Shown piece after piece: positions 18,308-28,226 of a stretch of DNA of 44,180 nucleotides. The notes beneath the pieces are model-generated. The model was not told the DNA's origin and did not search any database. It saw only the letters and a program-made list of their open reading frames with translations. Every line of letters begins with the position of its first letter. Positions within the stretch are counted from its first letter, which is position 1. The stretch comes from Lachnospira sp. (GTDB taxonomy: Bacteria > Bacillota > Clostridia > Lachnospirales > Lachnospiraceae): positions 1 through 44,180 of the forward strand of contig SVDX01000021.1 in NCBI GenBank assembly GCA_015057605.1. The letters run 5' to 3'. The position numbers and the translations under genes were made by a program.

Positions 18308-20590
18308 ATGTCTAAACAAGTGATTAAGAACGATGTACAGCTTTTAAGTGAGTCGCCAAAGAGCTTTACTGCTCCTGAGGTTTTATACGAGAAATTAATT
18401 GAGAATATTAAAAAATACAGACCTTCCACAGATTTAACGCTGATTGAGAAGGCTTATAGTATTGCGTATGAAGCACATAAGGATCAGTATAGAAAATCAG
18501 GCGAGCCTTATATTATTCACCCAATTTGTGTGGCTATTATTTTAGCAGAATTAGAACTTGATAAGGAAACTATCGTTGCAGGTATTTTACACGATGTTGT
18601 GGAAGATACGGTGATGACTTATGAAGATATAGAGCGTGAATTCAGTTCAGAAATTGCGTTGTTAGTTGACGGCGTTACTAAGTTGACTCAGTTAAGTTAT
18701 GACCTTGATAAGGTTGAGATACAGGCTGAGAATCTTAGAAAAATGTTCCTTGCTATGGCAAAGGATATAAGAGTTATTCTTATTAAGCTTGCCGATAGAC
18801 TTCATAATATGCGTACGCTTGAATTTATGAAGCCTGAAAAGCAAAAGGAAAAGGCAAGAGAGACTATGGAGATATATGCTCCGATTGCTCAAAGACTTGG
18901 TATTTCTAAGATTAAGGTTGAATTAGATGACTTATCACTTAAATATACACAGCCAGAAGTCTATAAGAACTTAGATACTTCGCTTGCGACAACAAGAACT
19001 GAGCGAGAAAGATTTATTTCCGAGATAGTTAATGAAGTAAGAGATGTAATTAAAGAAGCTAATATAGATGCAGAGATTAACGGACGTGTAAAGCACTACT
19101 TTAGCATTTATAGAAAAATGCTTAAGCAGGACAAGACTGTTGATCAGATATATGATTTGTTTGCAGTAAGAATTATTGTGGATTCTGTTAAGGATTGCTA
19201 TGCGGCGCTTGGTGTTATGCATGAAAAATATAAACCAATTCCAGGTAGAATCAAGGATTATATTGCAATGCCAAAGCCTAATATGTATCAGTCGCTTCAC
19301 AGTACATTGATTTCAAGTGATGGACAACCATTTGAGATACAGATAAGAACATATGAGATGCACAGAATAGCTGAATATGGTATTGCTGCGCATTGGAAAT
19401 ATAAAGAAGGTAAGGATGGTATTACTGCTGACAATGAAGAGGCTAAGCTTACATGGCTTCGTCAGATTCTTGAATGGCAAAAGGATATGTCTGATAATAA
19501 AGAGTTCTTAAGTCTTTTAAAGAGTGACTTAGATTTGTTCTCTGATAGTGTATATTGCTTTACACCAGCGGGAGATGTTAAGAATCTTCCTAATGGCTCA
19601 ACACCTATCGATTTTGCGTATAGCATACATAGTGCCGTAGGCAACAAGATGGTAGGCGCAAGAGTTAATGGTAAGCTAGTAACCATTGATTATGTTATAA
19701 AAAATGGTGATAGAATCGAGATTATTACCTCTCAAAATTCTAAGGGACCAAGCAGAGACTGGTTGAATCTTGTTAAGAGTACACAGGCTAAGAATAAGAT
19801 TGGTCAGTGGTTTAAGTCGGAATTTAAGGAAGAGAATATATTAAAGGGCAAAGATTTAATCAATGCTTATTGTAAGACTAAGAATATCAACCTTTCAGAG
19901 ATATTAAAGCCTGAATTTATGGAAAAGGTTCAGACAAAATATGGCTTTAGAGACTGGGATTCTGTACTTGCAGCAGTAGGTCATGGCGGTCTTAAGGAAG
20001 GTCAGATAGTTAATAAGCTTGTAGAAGAGCATGCTAAGAAGAATAAAAAGCCTGTTTCAGACAAGGATATTTTAGGCGCAGTTGCAGAAATTAAGGATAA
20101 GCCAGTGGCTATGAAGCCAAAGAGCTCAAAGAGTGGAATTATCGTTAAGGGTATTGATGATGTTGCGGTAAGATATTCAAAATGCTGTAGTCCAGTGCCA
20201 GGTGATGAGATTATCGGCTTTGTTACAAGAGGACGTGGTGTTTCTATACACCGTACAGACTGTGTAAATGTTATTAATCTTCCTGAGATTGAGAGAGCAA
20301 GACTTATTGATGCAGAATGGCAATCGCTTGAAGGTAAGGATACTAATGAAAAATATCTTACAGAAATTAAGCTCTTTGCAAATGATAGAAGTGGTATGTT
20401 AGTTGATATTTCTAAGATATTTACTGAAAGAAATATTAACATTTTGTCGCTTAACTGTAGAACTAATAAGCAAGGAACAGCAACGATTGCAATAGGCTTT
20501 GAGATTCATGGTAAGGAAGAACTTGGCCGTCTTGTAGATAAATTAAGACAGGTTCAAGGTGTATTAGACATAGAAAGAACAACGGGTTAA
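18308..20590 (+). CDS. relA: Bifunctional (p)ppGpp synthetase/hydrolase
   Basis: Makes and degrades the stringent-response alarmone (p)ppGpp in the cytosol. The order is: HD hydrolase domain with His95-Asp96 (HDVVEDT), synthetase domain (RIIVDSVKDCYAALGVMH, then DYIAMPKPNMYQSLH), TGS (VYCFTPAGDVKNLPNGSTPIDFAY), helical and zinc-finger-like regions (CCSPVPGDEIIGFVTRGRGVSIHRTDC), and a C-terminal ACT domain. Intact HD residues mean that hydrolase activity is likely. The ATG at 18308 lies just after GGGTGAT; GTG 18296 would start inside that site. The product is 760 residues. It is followed after 4 bases by the MBL hydrolase gene. Confidence 0.96.
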   Translation: MSKQVIKNDVQLLSESPKSFTAPEVLYEKLIENIKKYRPSTDLTLIEKAYSIAYEAHKDQYRKSGEPYIIHPICVAIILAELELDKETIVAGILHDVVEDTVMTYEDIEREFSSEIALLVDGVTKLTQLSYDLDKVEIQAENLRKMFLAMAKDIRVILIKLADRLHNMRTLEFMKPEKQKEKARETMEIYAPIAQRLGISKIKVELDDLSLKYTQPEVYKNLDTSLATTRTERERFISEIVNEVRDVIKEANIDAEINGRVKHYFSIYRKMLKQDKTVDQIYDLFAVRIIVDSVKDCYAALGVMHEKYKPIPGRIKDYIAMPKPNMYQSLHSTLISSDGQPFEIQIRTYEMHRIAEYGIAAHWKYKEGKDGITADNEEAKLTWLRQILEWQKDMSDNKEFLSLLKSDLDLFSDSVYCFTPAGDVKNLPNGSTPIDFAYSIHSAVGNKMVGARVNGKLVTIDYVIKNGDRIEIITSQNSKGPSRDWLNLVKSTQAKNKIGQWFKSEFKEENILKGKDLINAYCKTKNINLSEILKPEFMEKVQTKYGFRDWDSVLAAVGHGGLKEGQIVNKLVEEHAKKNKKPVSDKDILGAVAEIKDKPVAMKPKSSKSGIIVKGIDDVAVRYSKCCSPVPGDEIIGFVTRGRGVSIHRTDCVNVINLPEIERARLIDAEWQSLEGKDTNEKYLTEIKLFANDRSGMLVDISKIFTERNINILSLNCRTNKQGTATIAIGFEIHGKEELGRLVDKLRQVQGVLDIERTTG

Positions 20591-20594
20591 AGAT

Positions 20595-21215
20595 ATGATT
20601 GTTAAAAGAGACATTCTTGGAATGATTGGAACTAATTGCTATTACATTTATGATGAAGAATCTAAAAAGGCAATAGTGATTGATCCAGCAGATAATTATG
20701 CAAAGCTTTTGGCGACACTTAATAAGCTTGAGATTGCACCGGTAGCAGTATTGCTTACACATGGGCATTTTGATCATATTATGGCGGCTGATAAGCTTAG
20801 AACTGAATATGGCATCAAGGTGTATATTGGAGAGCATGAAGCGGATGTAGTCACTAATCCTAATCTTAATCTTTCAGCAGCAATGGCAGTGCCAGCAAGC
20901 GTAAAGCCAGATGTTCTTGTAAAGGATAACGAGGTGCTTGATATAGAAGGAATAACGATTAAGGCGATACATACGCCTGGACATACCAAGGGTGGTATGT
21001 GCTATTACCTTCCTAAAGAAAATGTTGTATTTACAGGAGATACATTATTTTATGAAAGTGTTGGAAGAACAGATTTTCCAACATCAAGCACAAGTCAGCT
21101 TGTAAGAAGTATAAAAGATAAGCTTTTTGAGCTACCGGATGAGACGATATGTTATCCGGGACATGGCGATTCTACACAAATTGCCTACGAAAAAGAAAAC
21201 AATCCGTTCATTTAG
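20595..21215 (+). CDS. Metallo-beta-lactamase-fold hydrolase (glyoxalase II-like)
   Basis: Cytosolic metal-dependent hydrolase of the YcbL/GloB-like group. The motifs are THGHFDHI (metal site), HTPGHTKGGM, GDTLFYESVGRTDFP and PGHG. The 206 residues lack the C-terminal helical domain of true glyoxalase II, so the thioester substrate is not certain. It starts 4 bases after relA with only a weak ribosome site, which suggests translational coupling. The relA-MBL-hemZ order is common in Clostridia. Confidence 0.92.
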   Translation: MIVKRDILGMIGTNCYYIYDEESKKAIVIDPADNYAKLLATLNKLEIAPVAVLLTHGHFDHIMAADKLRTEYGIKVYIGEHEADVVTNPNLNLSAAMAVPASVKPDVLVKDNEVLDIEGITIKAIHTPGHTKGGMCYYLPKENVVFTGDTLFYESVGRTDFPTSSTSQLVRSIKDKLFELPDETICYPGHGDSTQIAYEKENNPFI

Positions 21216-21228
21216 AAAGAGCAGTGTA

Positions 21229-22671
21229 ATGATTAAGATATATATAGATACAGATGTTGCATACAACAATTTCGATTATGAGGCAAGAACTCTTATAAAG
21301 GCATTTTATCCGAAAAGAACTATTACGATGGAAGAGTGCGATGCATTTATGCAGGTTAATATAGTTTGCAAGGAAAATCTGCTTAAGATAAGCTTTTATG
21401 ACAGTGAAGATAAGCTTATTTTAGAGGACTCTAAGGAATATGTAGATATCAAATCAACGCTTGATAGACTACTATATGATATGCTAGTAAGAATTACTGG
21501 CAACGAGCAACCTTGGGGTATGCTTACGGGCGTTAGACCGGCAAAATTAGCATATGCAGCACTTGAACAAAAGAAAAATCCAAAAGAAGTTGTAGCTTAT
21601 CTTATGGATAACTATAGAGTGAGTGAAAGAAAAGCCGTGCTTGCGCTTGAGGTAGCAACGAACGAGCAGAGAGTGTTAGAAGGCATCGATTATGAAAATG
21701 GATACAGCCTTTATATAGGTATTCCATTTTGTCCTACAACATGTCTTTACTGTTCTTTTACTTCGTATCCGTTAGCACTTTATTCTAAGCTTGTGGATGA
21801 ATATTTAAATGCATTATTAAAGGAAATGGAATATGTTGCAAATGCATTTGCAAAAAGGAAGCCTGATACAGTGTATATAGGTGGAGGTACTCCGACTACA
21901 CTTTCACCGCAGCAGTTAGACTTACTTCTTACAAATCTTTTTGCAAAGTTTGATTTAAAGGATGTTAAGGAATTTACTGTAGAAGCAGGAAGACCTGACA
22001 GTATAACAAAGGAAAAATTGCTGGTTCTTAAAAAGCATGGCATTGACAGAATATCAATCAATCCTCAAACAATGAAGCAGGAGACCTTAGATATAATCGG
22101 AAGACGACATACAGTAAAGGATGTATTAGATGCATTTGCACTCGCAAGAGAATGTGGCTTTGAAAACATCAATATGGACTTAATCGTAGGACTTCCAAAT
22201 GAAGATATTTCGGATGTAGAGGCGACAATGAACATTGTGAAGGGATTAAAACCAGACAGTGTAACAGTACATTCACTTGCAATAAAAAGAGCAGCTGCTC
22301 TTAATATGTTTAAGGACAAATACAAGGAACTAAGCATTAATAATACTAATGAGATTATGAATCTTACATATGATTATGCGAAGAGTATGGGGCTTGAGCC
22401 ATATTATATGTACAGACAAAAGAACATTGCCGGAAACTTTGAAAATGTAGGTTATGCAAGACCTAAGAGTGAAGGCATTTACAACATTCTCATTATGGAA
22501 GAAAAGCAGACTATAATAGCGTTAGGTGCAGGAGCATCAACTAAGATGATACTTAAGGATGGCCGTATTGAGCGCGTGGAAAATGTTAAGGATGTTAAAA
22601 ACTACATTGAACGTATTGACGAAATGATTGAGCGCAAGAGACAGGCATTTACGGAATATAATGTAGTATAA
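21229..22671 (+). CDS. hemZ: Coproporphyrinogen dehydrogenase-like radical SAM protein HemZ
   Basis: Radical SAM protein of the HemZ group (oxygen-independent coproporphyrinogen III oxidase family). The cluster motif is CPTTCLYCSF (CxxxCxxC) within IPFCPTTCLYCSFTSYP, preceded by an N-terminal HemZ domain of about 155 residues. The SAM-binding segment YIGGGTPTTLSP and INPQTM follow. No other haem gene is in the window, and many HemZ homologues may not be true coproporphyrinogen oxidases, so the reaction is uncertain. The frame is open back to 21127, but that part overlaps the MBL gene; ATG 21229 follows the MBL stop by 13 bases. The product is 480 residues. Confidence 0.93.
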   Translation: MIKIYIDTDVAYNNFDYEARTLIKAFYPKRTITMEECDAFMQVNIVCKENLLKISFYDSEDKLILEDSKEYVDIKSTLDRLLYDMLVRITGNEQPWGMLTGVRPAKLAYAALEQKKNPKEVVAYLMDNYRVSERKAVLALEVATNEQRVLEGIDYENGYSLYIGIPFCPTTCLYCSFTSYPLALYSKLVDEYLNALLKEMEYVANAFAKRKPDTVYIGGGTPTTLSPQQLDLLLTNLFAKFDLKDVKEFTVEAGRPDSITKEKLLVLKKHGIDRISINPQTMKQETLDIIGRRHTVKDVLDAFALARECGFENINMDLIVGLPNEDISDVEATMNIVKGLKPDSVTVHSLAIKRAAALNMFKDKYKELSINNTNEIMNLTYDYAKSMGLEPYYMYRQKNIAGNFENVGYARPKSEGIYNILIMEEKQTIIALGAGASTKMILKDGRIERVENVKDVKNYIERIDEMIERKRQAFTEYNVV

Positions 22672-22685
22672 AAGAGGTGCAAAAA

Positions 22686-23294
22686 ATGCAAGAACATAAT
22701 GAACTTATAATGGAGGACTTTAAGGGTAATTTATCACATGGCATTAATGTTGCCAATTTGTCTTACCTTATAGCAAAGGAAATGGAATTAGATGAAGATA
22801 TGTGCTATGATATAGCATTATCAGGATTCTTACATGATATAGGCAAGCTTCAGCTTTCACAATACCTATACGGCCGAAACAAGACAGCTCTTGAGGTAGA
22901 AGAGATGAAATATATGCGTATGCATTCAAAGTTAAGCTACGATATTGTACAACACTATGATTTACCATATTTGGTGCAAGAGTCGGTGCTTTACCATCAT
23001 GAAAACTATGATGGCTCGGGATATCCTGAAAACCTTAAGGGTGATGATATTCCGCTTGGTGCAAGAATAATAAAGGTTGCAGATACATTTGCTGCATTAA
23101 TATCAGACAGACCATACAGAAAAGCGTTTGATTACGAAACCGCCATGGAGCTAATGATAGATGAAGCAAAGAATTACGACATTAAGATATTTTTAGTGTT
23201 CCAGAGAATAATGAACACGATGAATATAGATGATATTATTTCAAAATCCGTTATAGATATGGATATTGACGATATAATGGAGCTTTTAGCTTAA
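22686..23294 (+). CDS. HD-GYP domain phosphohydrolase
   Basis: HD-GYP family protein, typically a cyclic-di-GMP phosphodiesterase. The motifs are SGFLHDIGKL (HD), MHSKLSYDIV, HHENYDGSGYP (the GYP motif, intact), GARIIKVADTFAAL and DRPYRKA. It consists of the catalytic domain alone (202 residues), with no sensor or receiver domain. The last 35 residues after AKNYDIKIFLVFQRIM are shorter than usual. Start ATG 22686 has AGAGG 9 bases upstream. It lies 14 bases after hemZ and 24 before aspS. Confidence 0.88.
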   Translation: MQEHNELIMEDFKGNLSHGINVANLSYLIAKEMELDEDMCYDIALSGFLHDIGKLQLSQYLYGRNKTALEVEEMKYMRMHSKLSYDIVQHYDLPYLVQESVLYHHENYDGSGYPENLKGDDIPLGARIIKVADTFAALISDRPYRKAFDYETAMELMIDEAKNYDIKIFLVFQRIMNTMNIDDIISKSVIDMDIDDIMELLA

Positions 23295-23318
23295 TAAAAT
23301 AATTTTTGGAGGACGATT

Positions 23319-25112
23319 ATGGCAGAATCAATGAAGGGCCTAAAAAGAACTAACAGATGTACAGAGATTAGCAAAGCTAATATAGGAGAGACAGTTACAG
23401 TAATGGGCTGGGTGGCAAAGAGAAGAAACTTAGGAAGTCTTATTTTCGTAGATTTAAGAGACCGCTCAGGCTTGTTACAGATTATATTTGACGAAAATGA
23501 TATAGGAACAGAAGGTTTTAATAAAGCACAGACAATAAGAAATGAATTTGTTATTGCTGTTGTAGGTAAGGTTGAAGCAAGAAGCGGTGCAATCAATGAA
23601 AACCTAAAGACAGGTGAAATTGAAATCAGAGCAACTGAACTTAGAATTTTATCAGAAGCTGATACTCCTCCTTTCCCAATTGAAGAAAATAGCCAGACTA
23701 AGGAAGAGTTACGCCTTAAATACCGTTATCTTGATTTAAGAAGACCTGACTTGCAAAAAAATCTTATTTTAAGAAGTAAGGTTGCAACTTTAGCAAGAAC
23801 ATTCATGGATAAGGAAGGCTTTTTAGAGATAGAGACACCTATTTTGCAAAAGAGTACACCAGAAGGCGCAAGAGATTATCTTGTACCAAGCCGTGTTCAT
23901 ACAGGCAAATTTTATGCATTACCACAGTCACCACAGCTATTTAAACAACTTTTAATGTGTGCGGGATATGACAGATATTTCCAGATAGCAAAATGCTTTA
24001 GAGACGAGGATTTAAGAGCTGACCGTCAGCCAGAGTTTACTCAGATGGATATGGAATTATCATTTGTTGACGTAGATGATGTTATTGATGTTAATGAAAG
24101 ACTTTTAGCGCATTTATTCAAGGAAACAATTGGCGTTGAAGTAGCGCTTCCAATTCAGAGAATGACTTACAAGGAAGCAATGAATAGATTTGGTTCAGAT
24201 AAGCCTGATTTAAGATTCGGTATGGAGCTTAAGGATGTAACAGATATCGTTAGAAACTGTGGTTTTGGCGTATTTACATCAGCAATAGAAGCAGGTGGCT
24301 CTGTACGTGCAATCAATGCAACAGGACAAGGTGAAATGCCACGTAAGAAGATTGATGCTTTAGTTGATTTTGCTAAGGGTTACGGTGCAAAGGGTCTTGC
24401 ATATATTGCAATAAATGCAGATGGCACATATAAGTCATCATTTGCCAAATTTATGACAGAAGACGAGATGAAGGCTTTGGTTGATGCAATGGAGGCTAAG
24501 GCAGGAGATTTGATTTTGTTTGCCGCAGATAAGAATAAGATTGTATTTAACGTGTTAGGTGCGTTAAGACTTGAACTTGCAGCAACTATGGGCTTAATCG
24601 ACAATAATGAATACAGATTCGTATGGATAACAGAATTTCCACTTTTAGAGTGGTCAGATGAAGATGAAAGATATGTTGCTATGCACCATCCTTTCACAAT
24701 GCCGATGGATGAAGACTTAGACAAGCTTGATAGTGCACCAGGAGAGGTAAGAGCAAAGGCTTACGATATCGTACTTAACGGTACTGAGATTGGTGGCGGT
24801 TCAGTAAGAATTTTCCAAAGTGACGTTCAGGAAAAGATGTTTGAGGTGCTTGGATTTACTAAGGAATCAGCATACGAAAGATTTGGTTTCCTTCTTAATG
24901 CATTTAAATATGGTGTGCCACCTCATGCTGGACTTGCATATGGTCTTGATAGAATGGTAATGCTTATGGCTAAGGAAGAAAGTATCAGAGATGTTATCGC
25001 ATTTCCTAAGGTAAAGGATGCATCATGTATGATGACAAATGCACCTGATGTAGTAGATGATAAGCAATTACAGGAGTTAGAGATTTCAGTAGTAAAAACC
25101 ACAGAGGAATAA
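23319..25112 (+). CDS. aspS: Aspartyl-tRNA synthetase
   Basis: Class IIb synthetase that charges tRNA(Asp), in the cytosol. It has an N-terminal OB anticodon-binding domain (VTVMGWVAKRRNLGSLIFVDLRDRSG), motif 2 (CFRDEDLRADRQPEFTQMDMEL), the bacterial-type GAD insertion (about 300-425) and motif 3 (GLAYGLDRMVMLM). The length of 597 is standard. GGAGG lies 8 bases upstream of the ATG. No T-box leader is present: the gap to the HD-GYP gene is only 24 bases. Whether it also charges tRNA(Asn) cannot be decided from what I see. Confidence 0.97.
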   Translation: MAESMKGLKRTNRCTEISKANIGETVTVMGWVAKRRNLGSLIFVDLRDRSGLLQIIFDENDIGTEGFNKAQTIRNEFVIAVVGKVEARSGAINENLKTGEIEIRATELRILSEADTPPFPIEENSQTKEELRLKYRYLDLRRPDLQKNLILRSKVATLARTFMDKEGFLEIETPILQKSTPEGARDYLVPSRVHTGKFYALPQSPQLFKQLLMCAGYDRYFQIAKCFRDEDLRADRQPEFTQMDMELSFVDVDDVIDVNERLLAHLFKETIGVEVALPIQRMTYKEAMNRFGSDKPDLRFGMELKDVTDIVRNCGFGVFTSAIEAGGSVRAINATGQGEMPRKKIDALVDFAKGYGAKGLAYIAINADGTYKSSFAKFMTEDEMKALVDAMEAKAGDLILFAADKNKIVFNVLGALRLELAATMGLIDNNEYRFVWITEFPLLEWSDEDERYVAMHHPFTMPMDEDLDKLDSAPGEVRAKAYDIVLNGTEIGGGSVRIFQSDVQEKMFEVLGFTKESAYERFGFLLNAFKYGVPPHAGLAYGLDRMVMLMAKEESIRDVIAFPKVKDASCMMTNAPDVVDDKQLQELEISVVKTTEE

Positions 25113-25127
25113 TTTGGAGGAGTTACA

Positions 25128-25769
25128 GTGGCAAAAACATGTAAAATATGTGGGACACAGTTAGATGATGGTGAAAACTATTGCGTAATATGTGACAGAT
25201 ATGTTGATGATGAAATCATAGAAGAAAATGTTAGCGAAGTAGTAAGTGAGGATGAAGAGATAGAAGAAGCGGAATACGTTCAAAAAAAATACGTAATTAA
25301 TAATCCGATGGATCCTAAAAAAGTTATAGCGGTAGTTATAGCCTCGATAGCAGTTATAATTATGGCGATAGTGCTTCCCGATAAGCTTTTGGAAAACAAA
25401 AGTAATGAGCCCTTGCTAAATATGTATACAGCACTTATACAACAGGATTATGAGGCTTATAAAGCGACATACTTACCATTTGAAACGGATATGACAGAGG
25501 GAAAACGTGATAAAGCTATAGAGACAATTCAGTCTAATTTTGATAGTGCAGATACAATTCTTGATTATAAAATAATTTCAAATGAAAAGCAGGACAGAAA
25601 GGATGTCCGTAAATATCTTAAGCTTATATATGAGGTTAAGAATATAGATATGCAGACCTGCAGAAAAGTGGTCGTTGAAGTAACAAGCATCAATGATGAA
25701 GGTATAACTGAAACAAAGAAACTAAGTTATTACATTGTAAAATATAAGAAAAAATGGTATGTAGTATAA
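25128..25769 (+). CDS. Zinc-ribbon membrane protein of unknown function
   Basis: It starts at GTG 25128 with GGAGGAG 4 bases upstream. Residues 5-22 form a zinc ribbon (CKIC...CVIC). An acidic linker of about 30 residues, a single membrane helix at about 65-84 (KVIAVVIASIAVIIMAIVLP) and an extracytoplasmic domain of 130 residues follow; the last recalls DUF4878/NTF2-like small domains but is not clearly recognised. The layout of cytosolic zinc ribbon, one helix and outside domain is common in clostridial envelope proteins. It is the last gene of the relA-aspS run, ending at a strong terminator. Confidence 0.75.
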   Translation: MAKTCKICGTQLDDGENYCVICDRYVDDEIIEENVSEVVSEDEEIEEAEYVQKKYVINNPMDPKKVIAVVIASIAVIIMAIVLPDKLLENKSNEPLLNMYTALIQQDYEAYKATYLPFETDMTEGKRDKAIETIQSNFDSADTILDYKIISNEKQDRKDVRKYLKLIYEVKNIDMQTCRKVVVEVTSINDEGITETKKLSYYIVKYKKKWYVV

Positions 25770-25798
25770 ACAAAACCCGCCAATAGGCGGGTTTTGTT
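25769..25798. terminator. Terminator (usable from both sides)
   Basis: A perfect 13-base stem, 25769-25781 with 25786-25798, loop AATA, with A- and T-rich ends on both sides. It lies between the convergent zinc-ribbon and DUF1294 genes. Confidence 0.9.
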
Positions 25799-25830
25799 AT
25801 TTGATAGGAAACTCTTTTTATAAAAGAATC

Positions 25831-26112
25831 TTAAATAGTTGCAAAAACATATATAAGTAACGCGTATTCAATAACCATAATTAACGGAAAGCCTATTGCA
25901 AAATACCAGTGTTTTGTCTTGTGTCTAAAAACTCTCATTCCTAAAACACCACCGATACCGCCACCTAATAATACAGGTAAAAACAAGGTTTTCTCAGGGA
26001 TTCTCCATTTACCTTTGGCTGCATAATTTTTATCAAGTCCCATTATTGCAAATGCAATTAAATTAATTACAACAAGATACGCTACAAATATGATGTACAT
26101 AATTCCTTCCAT
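25831..26112 (-). CDS. DUF1294 membrane protein
   Basis: Small integral membrane protein of 93 residues with three to four helices and the DUF1294 signatures MGLDKNYAAKGKWRIPE and LLGGGIGGVLGMRVFRHKTKHWYF. The function of the family is unknown. The ATG at 26112 has AAAGGAG 6 bases upstream; a second ATG at 26100 has only a weak site. It is a single gene between convergent aspS-side genes and divergent glyA. Confidence 0.9.
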   Translation of the reverse strand: MEGIMYIIFVAYLVVINLIAFAIMGLDKNYAAKGKWRIPEKTLFLPVLLGGGIGGVLGMRVFRHKTKHWYFAIGFPLIMVIEYALLIYVFATI

Positions 26113-26179
26113 AGTATTCTCCTTTTGTATAAATAATATTTTCTACATTATAGCATACTTATCTTTTGGGTAAAAGTAC

Positions 26180-26207
26180 TTGAAAGTAGAAAAGTTTGTG
26201 TTATAAT
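26180..26207 (+). promoter_or_regulatory. Promoter of glyA
   Basis: TTGAAA (26180-26185), 16 bases, TATAAT (26202-26207), preceded by TGT (extended -10). It is 38 bases before the ATG. Confidence 0.75.
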
Positions 26208-26245
26208 GTTATTTAGTATAATTATGAAAAAATGGAGGTACATTT

Positions 26246-27484
26246 ATGTATTCATACGATGAAGTGTTGGGATATGACCCAGAAGTTGCAAGTGCGATAA
26301 GCGATGAGATTGGCAGACAGAACAGCCACATCGAGCTTATAGCTTCAGAAAATTTTGTAAGTAAGGCTGTTATGGCAGCTATGGGCAGTCCATTAACTAA
26401 TAAATATGCAGAAGGTTATCCTGCAAAGCGTTACTACGGCGGATGCGAATATGTTGACGTAGTTGAAAACTTAGCTATTGAGAGAGCTAAGAAGTTATTT
26501 GGATGCGAATATGTTAACGTTCAACCACACTCAGGTGCACAGGCTAATATGGCAGTTCAATTTGCTATGGTTAAGCCAGGTGAGACAATTATGGGTATGA
26601 ACCTTGCACATGGTGGACATTTAACACATGGTTCTCCAGCCAATATGTCAGGTACATATTACAACATCGTACCATACGGTGTTAATGATGAAGGTTTCAT
26701 CGATTATGACGAGGTATTAAGAATTGCAAAGGAGTGCAAGCCAAAGCTTATTATTGCAGGTGCTTCAGCTTATGCAAGAGCTATAGATTTCAAGAAGTTT
26801 AGAGAGATTGCTGATGAAGTTGGCGCATATTTAATGGTAGATATGGCACACATCGCAGGCCTTGTAGCTGCAGGCTTACATATGAGCCCAATCCCTTATG
26901 CAGATGTTGTTACAACAACAACACATAAGACATTAAGAGGACCAAGAGGTGGTATGATTTTAGCAAGTGCTGAAAGCGCAGCTAAGTTTAACTTCAACAA
27001 GGCAGTATTCCCTGGTATTCAGGGTGGTCCTTTAATGCATGTTATCGCAGCTAAGGCAGTATGTTTCAAGGAAGCATTAGATGACAGCTTTAAAGTATAT
27101 GCACAGAACATCATTGATAATGCACAAGCATTAGCTAAGGGATTAACAAGCAGAGGTTTTGATCTTGTATCTGGTGGTACAGACAACCACTTAATGTTAG
27201 TTAACCTTCTTAACAAGGGTGTTACAGGTAAGGAAGTAGAAAAGTTACTTGATACAGTTAACATTACATGTAACAAGAACACAATTCCTAACGACCCAGC
27301 TTCACCATTTGTAACAAGTGGTATCAGACTTGGTACAGCTGCTATTACATCAAGAGGATTTGTTCCAGCTGATATGGACGTTGTTGCTAAGGCAATCGCT
27401 CTTGCAGTTGAAGATGTTGAAAAGAACAAGGAAGAGGCAATGGCTTTAGTTAAGTCATTAACTGACAAGTATCCATTGTATTAA
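26246..27484 (+). CDS. glyA: Serine hydroxymethyltransferase
   Basis: PLP enzyme that interconverts serine and glycine, charging tetrahydrofolate with a one-carbon unit. Family motifs: [34 protein letters not shown], the PLP lysine motif [16 protein letters not shown], and [12 protein letters not shown]. The length of 412 is standard. Codon use is strongly biased, as in highly expressed genes. GGAGG lies 8 bases before the ATG. Confidence 0.97.
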   Translation: MYSYDEVLGYDPEVASAISDEIGRQNSHIELIASENFVSKAVMAAMGSPLTNKYAEGYPAKRYYGGCEYVDVVENLAIERAKKLFGCEYVNVQPHSGAQANMAVQFAMVKPGETIMGMNLAHGGHLTHGSPANMSGTYYNIVPYGVNDEGFIDYDEVLRIAKECKPKLIIAGASAYARAIDFKKFREIADEVGAYLMVDMAHIAGLVAAGLHMSPIPYADVVTTTTHKTLRGPRGGMILASAESAAKFNFNKAVFPGIQGGPLMHVIAAKAVCFKEALDDSFKVYAQNIIDNAQALAKGLTSRGFDLVSGGTDNHLMLVNLLNKGVTGKEVEKLLDTVNITCNKNTIPNDPASPFVTSGIRLGTAAITSRGFVPADMDVVAKAIALAVEDVEKNKEEAMALVKSLTDKYPLY

Positions 27485-27504
27485 TTGAAAAAATTGGTTA
27501 TAAT
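27476..27504 (+). promoter_or_regulatory. Promoter of the HD hydrolase gene, starting inside glyA
   Basis: TTGTAT (27476-27481) overlaps the last codons of glyA; 17 bases later comes TATAAT (27499-27504). Confidence 0.6.
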
Positions 27505-27506
27505 TA

Positions 27507-27536
27507 AAGGGCTACATATTTATTTATGTAGCCCTT
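27507..27536 (+). terminator. Hairpin after glyA
   Basis: A perfect 12-base stem, 27507-27518 with 27525-27536, 6-base loop, followed by an AT-rich but not pure T tract. It lies between the internal promoter and the HD gene, so it may act as a partial terminator or leader structure. Confidence 0.65.
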
Positions 27537-27566
27537 ATATATTATATTATTGAAATGGAGATTATT

Positions 27567-28226
27567 ATGATAACTTACGAAACAATTAGAGACAACGAGA
27601 TAGTAAACAATTACATCAATATGGGTAATGAGGTATTAGGTGTTATGGGCTATACTGAACACTCAGTAGCTCATGCAGGAAAGGTTGCTAATACGGCAGC
27701 AGATATTTTGGAGATTTTAGGTTATTCGCAGAGGGAAAAGGAGTTGGCTAAGATTGCAGGTTATATGCATGATATAGGCAATTCAGTTAATAGAGTTGAC
27801 CATGCACAGTCAGGTGCTTTAATGGCATTTAAGATACTTAGTGATATGAATATGGACCCTAAGGAAATCGCTATGATAATAGCAGCAATAGGCAACCATG
27901 ATGAGAAGACAGGAACAGCTGTAAGTCCGGTATCGGCAGCAGTTATAATCGCAGATAAAACAGATGTTAGAAGAAATCGTGTACGTAATCGTCATCAAAA
28001 CAGCTTTGACATCCACGACAGAGTTAACTATGCAGCAGTTGCTTCAAAACTTACAGTTAATGCTAAGGACAAGACTATTCAATTGGACATTGAATTAGAT
28101 GATGAAATCTGTTCAGTAATGGATTATTTTGAAATATTTTTAGAAAGAATGCTTATGTGCAGAAGAGCGGCGGAGTTACTTGGTTGTAGTTTCAAGATGA
28201 GAGCTAATGGTAATAAGATATTGTAA
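27567..28226 (+). CDS. HD-domain metal-dependent phosphohydrolase
   Basis: Cytosolic HD-superfamily protein of 219 residues. The metal ligands can be read as HSVAHAGKV, YMHDIGNS (HD), DHAQSG, AAIGNHDEKTG and IIADKTDVRRNR. It resembles clostridial HD hydrolases of unknown substrate (nucleotide or phosphoester); no GYP motif is present. I start at ATG 27567 because GGAG lies 6 bases upstream, while ATG 27555 precedes that site. Confidence 0.85.
   Translation: MITYETIRDNEIVNNYINMGNEVLGVMGYTEHSVAHAGKVANTAADILEILGYSQREKELAKIAGYMHDIGNSVNRVDHAQSGALMAFKILSDMNMDPKEIAMIIAAIGNHDEKTGTAVSPVSAAVIIADKTDVRRNRVRNRHQNSFDIHDRVNYAAVASKLTVNAKDKTIQLDIELDDEICSVMDYFEIFLERMLMCRRAAELLGCSFKMRANGNKIL

Noticed and set aside
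20002-20442. 146-codon minus-strand frame inside relA
   Set aside because: Shadow of a strongly supported relA frame, no ribosome site or family.
23295-23318. T-box leader before aspS
   Set aside because: Only 24 bases separate the HD-GYP stop and the aspS start, too little for a T-box.
27019-27468. 149-codon minus-strand frame inside glyA
   Set aside because: Shadow frame caused by biased codon use of glyA.
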